DNA of 33,215 nt from Micromonospora alfalfae (GCF_022230925.1 NZ_JAKKFH010000033.1:1-33215); one strand, 5' to 3'. Numbered from the stretch's first letter, positions 1-7,776 are shown. Numbers and translations are program-made. Notes: generated by a model not told the origin, from the letters alone.

Positions 1-20
1 CAGCGCCAGGCACTTTTACT

Positions 21-49
21 ACGTTACCCGCTCGTTTCCACCGTGTCAA
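21..49 (-). promoter_or_regulatory. Strong sigma-70-type promoter, probably of an rRNA operon
   Basis: On the minus strand a perfect -35 TTGACA (44-49) is followed after exactly 17 bases by TAACGT (21-26). The promoter fires leftwards, so the transcript starts near position 13-15 and leaves the window almost at once. No gene lies in between. A consensus -35 and tandem promoters downstream of tyrS suit an rRNA operon leader. The rrn assignment is inference, because no 16S sequence is in view. Confidence 0.65.
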
Positions 50-50
50 A

Positions 51-79
51 CCGATATTTCGCGGTTCGCCATGCTTCAA
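51..79 (-). promoter_or_regulatory. Second tandem promoter upstream of the presumed rRNA operon
   Basis: TTGAAG (74-79), a 17-base spacer and TATCGG (51-56) on the minus strand. Its -10 abuts the -35 of the promoter at 21-49, so the two are stacked head to tail. The word TATCGGTTGA at 76-85 recurs almost unchanged as TATCGGTTTGA at 46-56, suggesting duplication of a promoter unit. The match to consensus is weaker than for 21-49. Confidence 0.4.
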
Positions 80-189
80 CCGATAATGCGGGCACCATGT
101 CGCAACCGGCTTGCGCCGCTCTCGTCATGGATTCGGCAGGCCGGCCGTCGCGATTTCCCGCGACCCGCCCGGTGCCCTGCCGGTTCGTA

Positions 190-218
190 ACCATACCCGG
201 TCGGTTTCGCGGCGCCAA
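190..218 (-). promoter_or_regulatory. Third upstream promoter on the minus strand
   Basis: TTGGCG (213-218), a 17-base spacer and TATGGT (190-195) on the minus strand. It could be the distal promoter of the same rrn array. Between it and the other promoters lies a hairpin-forming GTCGCG/CGCGAC pair around 147-164. The assignment rests only on hexamers and spacing. Confidence 0.4.
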
Positions 219-362
219 ATCCGCCTCGCGGCGTTTCTGGCGGCACCTCCCGGGTGGGGCTCCGGTGGGCGTGCCCACCCGACCCCCAGGTCGTTCGCCG
301 GCGCTCCGGCCGCTTCAGGCTTTCGCCTGTTTCGTCCGTTCCGCGCTGGCAGAGAGAAAGTT

Positions 363-402
363 ACGCGTCCGGCGGGATGATCGTCAAATCCGCCGGACGC
401 GT
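363..402 (-). terminator. Intrinsic terminator of tyrS
   Basis: A perfect 13-bp inverted repeat (363-375 with 390-402, 14-base loop) lies 25 bases past the tyrS stop. On the minus strand it is followed by the pyrimidine-rich AACTTTCTCTCTG. It separates tyrS from the promoters further left. A second small hairpin with a GAAA tetraloop (316-329) follows, of unknown role. The remaining bases of 1-362 show no gene on either strand. Confidence 0.7.
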
Positions 403-427
403 CCCCCGTCACATCGTCGACAGATGG

Positions 428-1726
428 CTATTCACCCAGCTCAACGCCAGCGAACGAACGCTTTCCACGGCGCAGCACCAGGTATCGCCCATGTAGAAGG
501 TCGGTCGGCGACACCACGGCGTCCACAGCGGTCACCCGGTTGTTGTTGACGTAGGCGCCGCCCTCGGCGATCACCCGCCGAGCCTCCTTGAGGCCACTGA
601 CCAGACCGGAGTCGCGCAGCAGACCCGCCACATCCGGCAATTCGCCGGTGAGGCGTACGAGACCCGCCTCGGTCAGGGCCGCCCGCAGGGTCTCCGGCGC
701 CAGCTCGTCCAACGAGCCGCGGCCGAAGAGCGCCTGACTGGCGGCGATCGCCTGTCGAGTCTCCTCGGCACCGTGCACCAGGGTGGTCAGCTCCTCGGCG
801 AGCGCCCGCTGCGCCAACCGGGCCGCTGGCCGCTCGGCTGTCGCCTTGGCCAGCTCCTCCAACTCCTCGCGGGTCCGGAAGCTGAAGTACCGCAGGTAGC
901 GGTCCACCTCCTGGTCCTCGACGTTGAGCCAGAACTGGTAGAACGCGTACGGGCTGGTCATCGTGGGGTCGAGCCAGACGGCGCCGCCCTCGGTCTTGCC
1001 GAACTTCGTGCCGTCGGACTTGGTGACCAGGGGCGTGGTGAACGCCTGCACCGGCCCCGCGCCCCGTCGGCGCACGTAGTCGACGCCGGCGGTGATGTTG
1101 CCCCACTGATCGGAGCCGCCGAACTGGAGCTGACAGCCGTGCCTGCGGTGCAACTCGAAGAAGTCGTTTGCCTGCAACAGCTGGTAGCTGAACTCGGTGA
1201 AGCTGATGCCGGTCTCCAGGCGGGCGCGCACCACCTCCCGCGCGAGCATCTTGTTCACCGGGAAGTGCTTGCCCACGTCGCGCAGGAACTCGACCACCGA
1301 CATCTCGCCGGTCCACTCCAGGTTGTTGACCAACTGGGCCGCGTTCTCACCGGAGTACGACACGAACGGCGCCAGCTGGTCACGGATGCGCTCGACCCAT
1401 CCGGCGATCACTTCGGGCGGGTTGAGGGTCCGCTCGGCGCTCTCCTTCGGGTCACCGATCTGCCCGGTCGCCCCGCCGACCAGCAGCAACGGGCGGTGGC
1501 CGGCGAGTTGCAGCCGGCGGGCCATGGTGACCTGCATGAGCGAGCCGACGTGCAGGCTCGCCGCGGTGGGGTCGAAGCCCACGTAGTACGTGGCGGACTT
1601 TCCACCGTCGAGCAGCTCGCGCAGCTCGTCGAGGCCGGTCGAGTCCTGGATCAGGCCACGCCAGAGCAGGTCGTCGGTCAGGGAGTCCCGCCCGGGCGGC
1701 GGAGGGCTGCTGTCGGTCACGGTCAC
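428..1726 (-). CDS. tyrS: Tyrosyl-tRNA synthetase
   Basis: A 432-aa cytoplasmic class I aminoacyl-tRNA synthetase that charges tRNA-Tyr with tyrosine using ATP. The HIGH motif appears as HVGS (residues 59-62) in the Rossmann catalytic core, and the KMSKS loop as KFGKT (241-245). The tyrosine pocket segment GGSDQWGN (203-210) is intact. An S4-type RNA-binding domain occupies roughly the last 65 residues. Length and order are those of bacterial TyrRS. The GTG at 1726 is preceded by GGGGGAG five bases upstream; a second in-frame GTG at 1720 is possible. It is transcribed divergently from the thioesterase gene. I see no T-box in the 93-bp intergenic gap. In several actinomycetes tyrS sits next to an rRNA operon, which fits the promoters at 21-218. 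Confidence 0.98.
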   Translation of the reverse strand: MTVTDSSPPPPGRDSLTDDLLWRGLIQDSTGLDELRELLDGGKSATYYVGFDPTAASLHVGSLMQVTMARRLQLAGHRPLLLVGGATGQIGDPKESAERTLNPPEVIAGWVERIRDQLAPFVSYSGENAAQLVNNLEWTGEMSVVEFLRDVGKHFPVNKMLAREVVRARLETGISFTEFSYQLLQANDFFELHRRHGCQLQFGGSDQWGNITAGVDYVRRRGAGPVQAFTTPLVTKSDGTKFGKTEGGAVWLDPTMTSPYAFYQFWLNVEDQEVDRYLRYFSFRTREELEELAKATAERPAARLAQRALAEELTTLVHGAEETRQAIAASQALFGRGSLDELAPETLRAALTEAGLVRLTGELPDVAGLLRDSGLVSGLKEARRVIAEGGAYVNNNRVTAVDAVVSPTDLLHGRYLVLRRGKRSFAGVELGE

Positions 1727-1819
1727 CGATTCTCCCCCATGGCCGGCACCAACCCGTACCGGGTTTGGCGCAACCCGCCCCGGCTAGGCTTGCGCCCGTT
1801 GATCAAGGAGGGCTTTGCC

Positions 1820-2209
1820 ATGGAGATTCCGGATCTGACGGGCGGTCTCGTCGCCCTGCTCGGCCTCAAGTTCGAGGAGGCCAGCGCCGACCGGGTGGTC
1901 ATCAGCTGGCAGGTCCGCCCGGAGCTGCACCAGCCGTTCGGCATCCAGCACGGCGGGGTGTACTGCTCGGTCGTGGAGACCGCGGCCAGCGTGGGCGGCG
2001 CCCTCTGGCTGGCCGACCGGGGCAGCGTGGTCGGGGTGTCGAACCAGACCGACTTCCTGCGGGCCGTCCGGGACGGTGAGCTGAGGGCTGTCGGCACGCC
2101 GGTGCACCGGGGCCGCAGCCAGCAGCTCTGGCAGGTGGAGATCACCGACGCCGACGAGCGGCTGGTCGCCCGTGGTCAGGTCCGGCTGCAGAACCTCTCG
2201 CCCGCCTGA
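1820..2209 (+). CDS. PaaI-type hotdog-fold thioesterase
   Basis: A 129-aa protein of the hotdog-fold acyl-CoA thioesterase family (PaaI/YbgC-like). The hallmark segment HQPFGIQHGGVYCSVVETAA (residues about 34-53) contains the conserved H-G-G and the acidic residue of the central helix that activates water. Members hydrolyse acyl- or aryl-CoA thioesters in the cytoplasm; the substrate cannot be read from sequence. The ATG at 1820 is chosen because AAGGAGG lies nine bases upstream (1805-1811). A much longer upstream frame exists but is the shadow of tyrS. A -10-like TAGGCT lies at 1785-1790, without a convincing -35. Confidence 0.9.
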   Translation: MEIPDLTGGLVALLGLKFEEASADRVVISWQVRPELHQPFGIQHGGVYCSVVETAASVGGALWLADRGSVVGVSNQTDFLRAVRDGELRAVGTPVHRGRSQQLWQVEITDADERLVARGQVRLQNLSPA

Positions 2210-2231
2210 GCGGCGGCACTAGCCGGACCGG

Positions 2232-3569
2232 TCAACTGCGGGCCTCGTCCAGCATCGGCTCCGCGGCCTGGTCGGTGTCGGCGTCGCCGTCGGCTTCGTC
2301 GGGTACGCGGCTGAGCCGTACCTCGGTGATCGCCCGGTGGTCGATGCCGGCCACCATGAGCACCCAACCGTCGAGCGTGACGTCCTCCCCGGCGACGGTG
2401 GGGATGTGCCCGAGCCGGGTCAGCACCAGCCCGGCGACCGTGGTGTAGTCACCGGCCGGGCGCGACGGCAGCTCCACGCCGATGTCCGGCAGGTCGTGCA
2501 CCGGGAAGGTGCCGGGCAGCACCAGCGCACCGTCGGGGTCGCGCCGCACCGAGCGCACATCCCGGTCGGTCTCGTCGTAGATCTCGCCGACGATCTCCTC
2601 CAGGATGTCCTCCAGCGTCACGATGCCGTCGACGGCGCCGCGCTCGTCCACGACGAGCGCGATGTGCTGACGCTCGGCCTTGAACTGGCGCAGCGCGTCC
2701 ACCACCGGTAGCGAGTCGGGCAGCAGCATCGGCGGTCGGGCGATCTCGTCGACCGGCCGGTCGTCGGGCACACCCACCAGGTCACGCAGGTGGATCACTC
2801 CGGCCGTGTCGTCCAGGCCGCCGTGGCGCACGACCGGAGCCCGGGAGTGCCCGGTGGCGGCCAGCACGAGCCGCGCGGCCTCCGCTGTGGTCCCGCTGTC
2901 GAGCGTGAAGACCTGCAACCGGGGTACGAGGACAGCCCGCAACCGCCGGTCGGCGATCTCCACGGCACCCGCGATGATGGTGCGCTGCTCCTTGGTGAAG
3001 CCGTGGTTGCCGGCGACGATGTCACGCAGCTCGTCCGGACCGATCTCCTCCGGCTCGTGTTTGGGGTTGAGCCCGACCAGGCGGACCACCACGTCGCTGG
3101 TGGCGCCGAGCGCCCAGACGGCCGGCCGGGTGAGGCTGGCGAGCAGGTCGAGCGGGCGGGCCACCAGCAGCGCCCAGCGCTCGGCGGACTGCATGGCGAT
3201 CCGCTTGGGCGCCAGCTCGCCGAAGACCAGGGTGACGAAGGTCAGCGCGAGGGTGACCGCCACGATGGCCGCCGTCTCGGCGGCGCCGCCGAACACCCCG
3301 AGCAGCGGCACCAGGGGTTTTGCCAGCGAGACCGCCGCGGCGGCGGAGGCCAGGAAGCCGGCGAGGGTGATGCCGATCTGGATGGTGGCCAGGAAGCGGT
3401 TCGGGTCCTTGGCGAGCCGGGCCAGCACCCGCCCGGCCCGGCTGGTGCGCTCCAGCCGCTGGATCTGGCTGTCGCGCAGCGACACCAACGCCATCTCGCT
3501 GCCCGCGAAGAGCGCGTTGATCACGACCAGGACTCCGACCAGGGCCAGTTGGCTCCCGTAGCTCTGCAC
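2232..3569 (-). CDS. CNNM/CorC family membrane protein with CBS domains
   Basis: A 445-aa protein (GTG start at 3569) of the hemolysin C/CorC/CNNM family, implicated in Mg2+/Co2+ transport or tolerance. An N-terminal DUF21 domain (about residues 1-180) has hydrophobic segments beginning LALVGVLVVINALFAGSEMA. A CBS pair follows (about 200-330), including VDERGAVDGIVTLEDILEEI, and then a C-terminal CorC_HlyC/transporter-associated domain. GAGGGAG 10-11 bases upstream supports 3569 over the in-frame GTG at 3599, which has no ribosome binding site. It lies tail to tail with the thioesterase gene (22 bases). Direction and identity of the ion transported are not settled for the family. Confidence 0.88.
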   Translation of the reverse strand: MQSYGSQLALVGVLVVINALFAGSEMALVSLRDSQIQRLERTSRAGRVLARLAKDPNRFLATIQIGITLAGFLASAAAAVSLAKPLVPLLGVFGGAAETAAIVAVTLALTFVTLVFGELAPKRIAMQSAERWALLVARPLDLLASLTRPAVWALGATSDVVVRLVGLNPKHEPEEIGPDELRDIVAGNHGFTKEQRTIIAGAVEIADRRLRAVLVPRLQVFTLDSGTTAEAARLVLAATGHSRAPVVRHGGLDDTAGVIHLRDLVGVPDDRPVDEIARPPMLLPDSLPVVDALRQFKAERQHIALVVDERGAVDGIVTLEDILEEIVGEIYDETDRDVRSVRRDPDGALVLPGTFPVHDLPDIGVELPSRPAGDYTTVAGLVLTRLGHIPTVAGEDVTLDGWVLMVAGIDHRAITEVRLSRVPDEADGDADTDQAAEPMLDEARS

Positions 3570-3688
3570 GCCCGGTTCGCTCCCTCGTGGTGGTGGCACC
3601 GGCCGCTACACGCGGCACCCGCCGGTCGGCGAGCCCGCCCGGCGTAGGCGTGTCTTTGCCCCGTCCGGCGCCGGCCGAATCCTGCCCC

Positions 3689-3805
3689 GGCGACGCTACG
3701 CCGAATCGGTCGAGGTGGCGCTACGTCGAATCGGCGTCGGCGACGCTACGCCGGCAGGGGCGTCGGCGACGCTACGCCGACTGGGGCGTCGGCGACGTCG
3801 GCAGG
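3689..3805. repeat. About 25-bp tandem repeat, four copies plus a partial
   Basis: The 15-base core GGCGACGCTACGCCG occurs at 3689, 3739 and 3765, with a diverged copy GGTGGCGCTACGTCG at 3714 and a truncated one near 3791. The spacing is thus 25-26 bases. The array fills the gap between two minus-strand genes and extends into the 3' end of the gene at 3772-4413. There the CTA of one copy, read on the minus strand, is that gene's TAG stop. No function is evident. Confidence 0.75.
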
Positions 3806-4413
3806 TCGAGAACGTACGAGTCGCCCTCCGGGCGGAAGCCGAGCCGGTGGTAGTAGGGGGCCACCATCCGGGGCGGGCTGACCACCCGGTGGAAGCCTCT
3901 TTCGGTGAACAGGTGGCTGCGCCGGTAGACGAACTCGCCCGGGGTGAAGTCACGGAACTTCGGGGTCACGTAGTCCAGGTCGATCTGGGCGACACCGTGC
4001 GCCTCGGCGTGCGACAGCACCACGCCGACCACCTCGTCGGCCGTGACCACGAGGAACGCCGAGCGCCCCGACGCGTCCGGGTCCCAGTGGAAGCCGGGGT
4101 TGAACCGGGCGATGTCGGCGGCGTGCACCCGCAGCGTGTGCGCGAGGAACTGGTCACCGACGCCGACCTCCACCACCTGGTAGGTCTTCTCGTCGTGCCG
4201 GGTGGCGAGCATCCCGCGCAGGTACCAGATGTTGATCACCGCGAGCACGACGTTGAGCCCGACGCCGGGCCAGACCTCGATCGCGGCGTTGTAGCCGATC
4301 AGCACGAAGCAGCCGACGAGGTTGAGCGCCCGCAACCGCAGGATGCGCGACTGCAGCAGCGACCAGACCAGCACCGCGGAGCCGGCCCAGCCGACGAGAT
4401 CCAACCAGTTCAC
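3772..4413 (-). CDS. Membrane protein: YgjV-like N-terminus plus GNAT-like domain
   Basis: A 213-aa protein in two halves. Residues 1-75 hold about three hydrophobic segments, beginning LDLVGWAGSAVLVWSLLQSR and including VGLNVVLAVINIWYLRG, resembling the small YgjV inner-membrane protein family. Residues about 80-205 look like a GNAT acetyltransferase fold ending in the typical APYYHRLGFRPEGDSYVLDL. I see no clear acetyl-CoA R/QxxGxG/A loop, so catalysis is uncertain. The last eight residues (TSPTPQSA) and the stop codon are encoded by the local 25-bp repeat, so the true C-terminus may once have been different. It lies 10 bases behind the GNAT gene at 4423 and is probably co-transcribed with it. 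Function unknown. Confidence 0.75.
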   Translation of the reverse strand: MNWLDLVGWAGSAVLVWSLLQSRILRLRALNLVGCFVLIGYNAAIEVWPGVGLNVVLAVINIWYLRGMLATRHDEKTYQVVEVGVGDQFLAHTLRVHAADIARFNPGFHWDPDASGRSAFLVVTADEVVGVVLSHAEAHGVAQIDLDYVTPKFRDFTPGEFVYRRSHLFTERGFHRVVSPPRMVAPYYHRLGFRPEGDSYVLDLPTSPTPQSA

Positions 4414-4422
4414 GCCGCGAGA

Positions 4423-4923
4423 CTAGTGCCCGCCCAGGTCAGAGGCGTCGGCGGGCAGCTCCAGCAGCCACTCCTCGACGTCTTCGCCGCGGCCGTTGGC
4501 GTACCCCGAGTCTTCACCGACCACCACGAACCCGCACTTGCGCAGCACCGCGAGGGAGGCGGCGTTGTCCTTGGCGGCGCGGGCGTGCACCGGCCGGGGC
4601 AGCTCGCGCAGCAGGGCGGCCAGGGCCGCGGTGGCGTGGCCCCGACCCCAGCGCGCCGGGTCGATCCAGTAGCTGACCTCGGTCTGCCGCTCGGCCGGGA
4701 AGGCGGTCACGTAGCCGACCACCTCGCCGTCGACCTCGGCGGTGCGGACCAGGTTCGCCGGGTTGGTCAGCACCCGGGCCCAGTGTGCGGCGAACTCCCG
4801 ACGGTCGGACGGGTCCTTGGGGCCGAACGCGGCCATCCGGTTGGCCTCCGGGTCCTGCTGGTGCAGGAAGAACTCGACGAGGTCGTCCTCACGGACCGGG
4901 CGCAGCAGCAGATCGGAGGTCAT
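4423..4923 (-). CDS. GNAT family N-acetyltransferase
   Basis: A 166-aa RimJ/RimL-like acetyltransferase that moves an acetyl group from acetyl-CoA to an unknown amine. The acetyl-CoA-binding motif A is present as VSYWIDPARWGRGHATAALA (around residues 85-104), with the R-G-x-G/A element. It is followed by the usual AKDNAASLAVLRKCGF segment, in which the conserved N and the aromatic after G place the substrate arm. The ATG at 4923 matches the family's beginning (MTSDLLLRPVREDD). A longer upstream frame overlaps the divergent stress-protein gene and is not coding. The ribosome binding site is weak. Confidence 0.9.
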   Translation of the reverse strand: MTSDLLLRPVREDDLVEFFLHQQDPEANRMAAFGPKDPSDRREFAAHWARVLTNPANLVRTAEVDGEVVGYVTAFPAERQTEVSYWIDPARWGRGHATAALAALLRELPRPVHARAAKDNAASLAVLRKCGFVVVGEDSGYANGRGEDVEEWLLELPADASDLGGH

Positions 4924-5058
4924 CGGCCGAGGGTACGCAACGGCCGTGACACGAAGCGGCGGCGCGGAGTCAGCCGGCGGCGGCCACGGGCCGGCGCGTC
5001 CGGCCCCTGCGGAGCGCCCGAGCGGTCGACAATGACCTGACCGACCCAGGGAGCGCCG
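4924..5058. promoter_or_regulatory. Divergent intergenic region with a palindrome
   Basis: This 135-bp gap separates the GNAT gene (leftward) from the universal stress protein gene (rightward). It contains a perfect palindrome, GGGCCGG (4988-4994) and CCGGCCC (5000-5006) around CGCGT, about 53 bases before the stress-protein ATG. Two-domain Usp genes in actinobacteria are often controlled by the DevR/DosR dormancy regulator, whose sites are also GGG...CCC palindromes. The resemblance here is only general, and in GC-rich DNA such palindromes arise by chance. Confidence 0.25.
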
Positions 5059-5931
5059 ATGAACCGACCTGTCGTGGTGGGCGTTGACGGATCGCCGTCC
5101 AGCCTCGTCGCCGCCGAGCACGCGGCGCGGGCCGCCGTGCTCCGGTCCCGACCGCTGCTCCTGGTGCACGGCTACCTGCATCCGTCCGGCTACGGCGTGC
5201 CGCTCAACCCGTACGACCTCGGGGTGCCGGCGCCGCCCGAGGAGGCGCAGCAGATGTTGGAGAGCACGGCGGCCGAGCTGACCGGCAGGTGGCCCGGCCT
5301 CGCCGTCGAGGTGCGTCAGGTCCTGGGTGGCCCGGCGGCCACCATGATCGAGGAGTCCCGCCGGGCGGAGCTGGTCGTGGTGGGCAGCCGGGGCCTGGGC
5401 GGGTTCACCGGGCTGCTGCTCGGCTCGGTCGGCGCGCAGGTGGCCGCGCACGCCCACTGCCCGGCGCTTGTGGTCCGCCCGGACGAGCAGCCGATCCCGG
5501 TGGACGGCCCGGTGCTGGTCGGCGTGGACGGGTCCGAGTCGTCCCGGCTCGCCGCGGGCCTGGGCGTTGACGAGGCGGGGCTGCGGGACGTGCCGCTGGT
5601 GCTGGTGCACGTCGGTCCTTCGAACGAGGACCGGAGGGTGCCCGACGAGATCGAGGAGTCGCAGGCCGTGTACCAGGCCGAGGCGGTGAAACTCCTCGCC
5701 GACGCCTCAGCCGTGGTGCGCGCCGAACACCCCGGCCTTGTGGTGCGGGAGCATCCGGTCCGGGCGGACGGCGCGGCCCAGGGGCTCATCGAGGCCAGCG
5801 CCACGGCGTCGCTGCTGGTCGTGGGCACCCGGGGCCGGGCCGGGTTCGCCGGTCTGCTGCTCGGCTCGGTCAGTCAGGCGGCGATCCAGCACGCGCACTG
5901 CCCGGTGCTGGTCGCCCACCCGGTCAGCTGA
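5059..5931 (+). CDS. Universal stress protein with two UspA domains
   Basis: A 290-aa cytoplasmic protein made of two tandem Usp domains (about 1-140 and 150-290). Each begins with a VVGVDGS/VLVGVDGS strand-loop. Each ends with the ATP-binding G-x2-G-x9-G-S signature: GSRGLGGFTGLLLGS in domain 1 and GTRGRAGFAGLLLGS in domain 2. ATP binding is therefore expected in both halves. Such proteins are commonly induced by hypoxia or stationary phase in actinobacteria. GGGAG lies eight bases before the ATG. The stop codon overlaps the 3' end of the convergent flavin reductase gene by eight bases. Confidence 0.95.
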   Translation: MNRPVVVGVDGSPSSLVAAEHAARAAVLRSRPLLLVHGYLHPSGYGVPLNPYDLGVPAPPEEAQQMLESTAAELTGRWPGLAVEVRQVLGGPAATMIEESRRAELVVVGSRGLGGFTGLLLGSVGAQVAAHAHCPALVVRPDEQPIPVDGPVLVGVDGSESSRLAAGLGVDEAGLRDVPLVLVHVGPSNEDRRVPDEIEESQAVYQAEAVKLLADASAVVRAEHPGLVVREHPVRADGAAQGLIEASATASLLVVGTRGRAGFAGLLLGSVSQAAIQHAHCPVLVAHPVS

Positions 5932-6559
5932 CCGCCTCGCCGTCACCTCGGCCGAGCATCTGCAGGAAGTCGGTGGTGAGGGCGAACGGGTCGGCCGGAC
6001 CGGTGGCCGGTGGCCGGCGCTCGATCTGGTCGGCCAGCTCCCCGGCGGCGCGCCGGATCCGAGCGCGCAACGCGCCATCGGCGGTGCCGTCGGACCAGTC
6101 CTCCGGGGCGGCGAAGACCGCTGTCGGGACGACCACCGACCGAAGGTAGGCGAACATCGGGCGGACGGCGTGTTCCAGTGCCAGCGAATGCCGGGCGGTG
6201 CCGCCGGTCGCGCCGATCAGCACCGGCCGGTCGACCATCGACTCGGAATCCAACACGTCGAAGAAGGACTTGAACAGCCCGTTGTACGAGGCGCTGAAGA
6301 TCGGGGTGACGGCGATGAGCCCGTCCGCCCCGGTCACCGTGTCGATGACCTCGCGCAGCGCTGCCGGCGCGAACCCGGTGAGCATGTTGTTCACCACGTC
6401 GTGGGCGTACTCGCGCAGGTCGACGACGTGCAGCTCCACTTCGGAGCCGCGCCGGACCAACTCGTCGCGGGTGGCCGCGGCGAGCTGGTCGGCGAGCAGC
6501 CGGGTCGACGAGGGCTGACTCAGCCCCGCCGAGACCACGGCCAGGGTGCGGCGGGTCAT
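5924..6559 (-). CDS. NADPH-dependent FMN reductase, CE1759-like
   Basis: A 211-aa flavodoxin-like FMN reductase. The phosphate-binding loop SAGLSQPSSTRLLADQL (residues 10-26) and the flavin/partner segment TPIFSASYNGLFKSFFDVL (about 84-102) are typical of the SsuE/MsuE group. It should reduce FMN with NAD(P)H and hand it to a monooxygenase. Its ATG overlaps the stop of the luciferase-like gene (6556-6559), so the two are translationally coupled and probably form a two-component system. Both closely resemble the paired Corynebacterium families known as CE1758 (monooxygenase) and CE1759 (reductase). The substrate is unknown. Confidence 0.9.
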   Translation of the reverse strand: MTRRTLAVVSAGLSQPSSTRLLADQLAAATRDELVRRGSEVELHVVDLREYAHDVVNNMLTGFAPAALREVIDTVTGADGLIAVTPIFSASYNGLFKSFFDVLDSESMVDRPVLIGATGGTARHSLALEHAVRPMFAYLRSVVVPTAVFAAPEDWSDGTADGALRARIRRAAGELADQIERRPPATGPADPFALTTDFLQMLGRGDGEAVS

Positions 6560-7698
6560 CGGGTCGCCCCCTCCGGCGCCTTGCCCGTCACGTCGTCGAC
6601 GGCGTGCACGGTGCTGTCAGTGGCACCGCCCGCGGCGACGACCAGCGAGGCGTGCGTCGGCGCTGCCGGCACGTGCGCCGGACGCAGCGCGGCGAACTCC
6701 TTGCGCAGCACCGGCACGACCTCCTCGCCGAGCAGGTCGAGCTGCTCCAGCACGGTCTTCAGCGGCAACCCGGCGTGGTCCATCAGGAACAGCTGCCGTT
6801 GGTAGTCACCGACGTACTCCCGGAAGCCGAGCGTGCGGTCGATGACCTGTTGCGGGCTGCCCACGGTCAGCGGGGTCTCCCGGGTGAACTCCTCCAACGA
6901 CGGCCCGTGCCCGTAGACCGGGGCGTTGTCGAAGTAGGGCCGGAACTCCCGGACCGCGTCCTGCGAGTTGCGACGCATGAACACCTGCCCACCGAGGCCG
7001 ACGATGGCCTGGTCGGCGGAGCCGTGGCCGTAGTGCGCGTACCGCTGGCGGTAGAGCGCGATCATCCGCTGGGTGTGCTCCTTGGGCCAGAAGATGTGGT
7101 TGGCGAAGAAGCCGTCGCCGTAGTACGCGGCCTGCTCGGCGATCTCCGGGCTGCGGATCGAGCCGTGCCAGACGAACGGGGGCACGCCGTCGAGGGGGCG
7201 CGGCGTCGAGGTGAACGACTGCAACGGGGTGCGGTACTTGCCCTTCCAGTCGACCACGTCCTCGCGCCACAACCGGTGCAGCAGGTCGTAGTTCTCGATG
7301 GCCAGGGGGATGCCGGCGCGGATGTCCTTGCCGAACCACGGGTAGACCGGGCCGGTGTTGCCGCGGCCCATCATCAGGTCCACCCGGCCGTCGGAGAGGT
7401 GCTGGAGCATCGCGTAGTCCTCGGCGATCTTCACCGGGTCGTTGGTGGTGATCAGCGTGGTGGCGGTGGACAGCAGCAGCCGCTCGGTGCGCGCCGCGAT
7501 GTAGCCGAGCATTGTGGTCGGTGACGACGGCACGAACGGCGGGTTGTGGTGCTCGCCGGTGGCGAAGACGTCCAGGCCGACCTCCTCGGCCTTCAACGCG
7601 ATGGCGACCATCGCCTTGATCCGCTCATGCTCGGTCGGCTCCCGACCGGTAGTCGGATCGACAGTGACGTCACCGACGGTGAAGATTCCGAACTGCAT
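6556..7698 (-). CDS. LLM class flavin-dependent oxidoreductase, CE1758-like
   Basis: A 380-aa bacterial-luciferase-like monooxygenase with a TIM-barrel fold. It begins MQFGIFTVGDV and carries the family's GLDVFATGEHHNPPF segment, a LSDGRVDLMMGRGNTGPVYPWFG loop and a GDGFFANHIFWPKEH region. It is expected to oxidise a small organic substrate with O2 and reduced FMN from the adjacent reductase. The ATG at 7698 has GAGGAG seven bases upstream. The reading frame continues far upstream, but that is the shadow of the genes beyond. The direct-repeat region at 7753-7776 is the likely control site. Confidence 0.93.
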   Translation of the reverse strand: MQFGIFTVGDVTVDPTTGREPTEHERIKAMVAIALKAEEVGLDVFATGEHHNPPFVPSSPTTMLGYIAARTERLLLSTATTLITTNDPVKIAEDYAMLQHLSDGRVDLMMGRGNTGPVYPWFGKDIRAGIPLAIENYDLLHRLWREDVVDWKGKYRTPLQSFTSTPRPLDGVPPFVWHGSIRSPEIAEQAAYYGDGFFANHIFWPKEHTQRMIALYRQRYAHYGHGSADQAIVGLGGQVFMRRNSQDAVREFRPYFDNAPVYGHGPSLEEFTRETPLTVGSPQQVIDRTLGFREYVGDYQRQLFLMDHAGLPLKTVLEQLDLLGEEVVPVLRKEFAALRPAHVPAAPTHASLVVAAGGATDSTVHAVDDVTGKAPEGATR

Positions 7699-7752
7699 GA
7701 CCAGCTCCTCGCGTGTCAACCGGGTGCCGTCGTGGTACCCGGACGCAGCTCT

Positions 7753-7776
7753 CAACTTATTTGACGACGCAACTAT
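7753..7776 (-). promoter_or_regulatory. Candidate operator/promoter of the monooxygenase-reductase pair
   Basis: In a very GC-rich neighbourhood the 161-bp gap upstream of the monooxygenase holds an AT-rich patch. On the minus strand it has the imperfect direct repeat ATAGTTG (7770-7776) and ATAAGTTG (7753-7760), sixteen bases apart. Such elements are typical of small one-component repressors, but no regulator gene lies next door. I could not define a convincing -35/-10 pair. Confidence 0.35.

Noticed and set aside
1727..1819. T-box or tyrosine-responsive leader for tyrS
   Set aside because: The gap is only 93 bp, shared with a divergent gene, and lacks the T-box core and a terminator/antiterminator pair.
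4988..5006. DevR/DosR box upstream of the universal stress protein
   Set aside because: The palindrome has GGG/CCC ends but the centre does not match the known consensus; kept only as a low-confidence palindrome.
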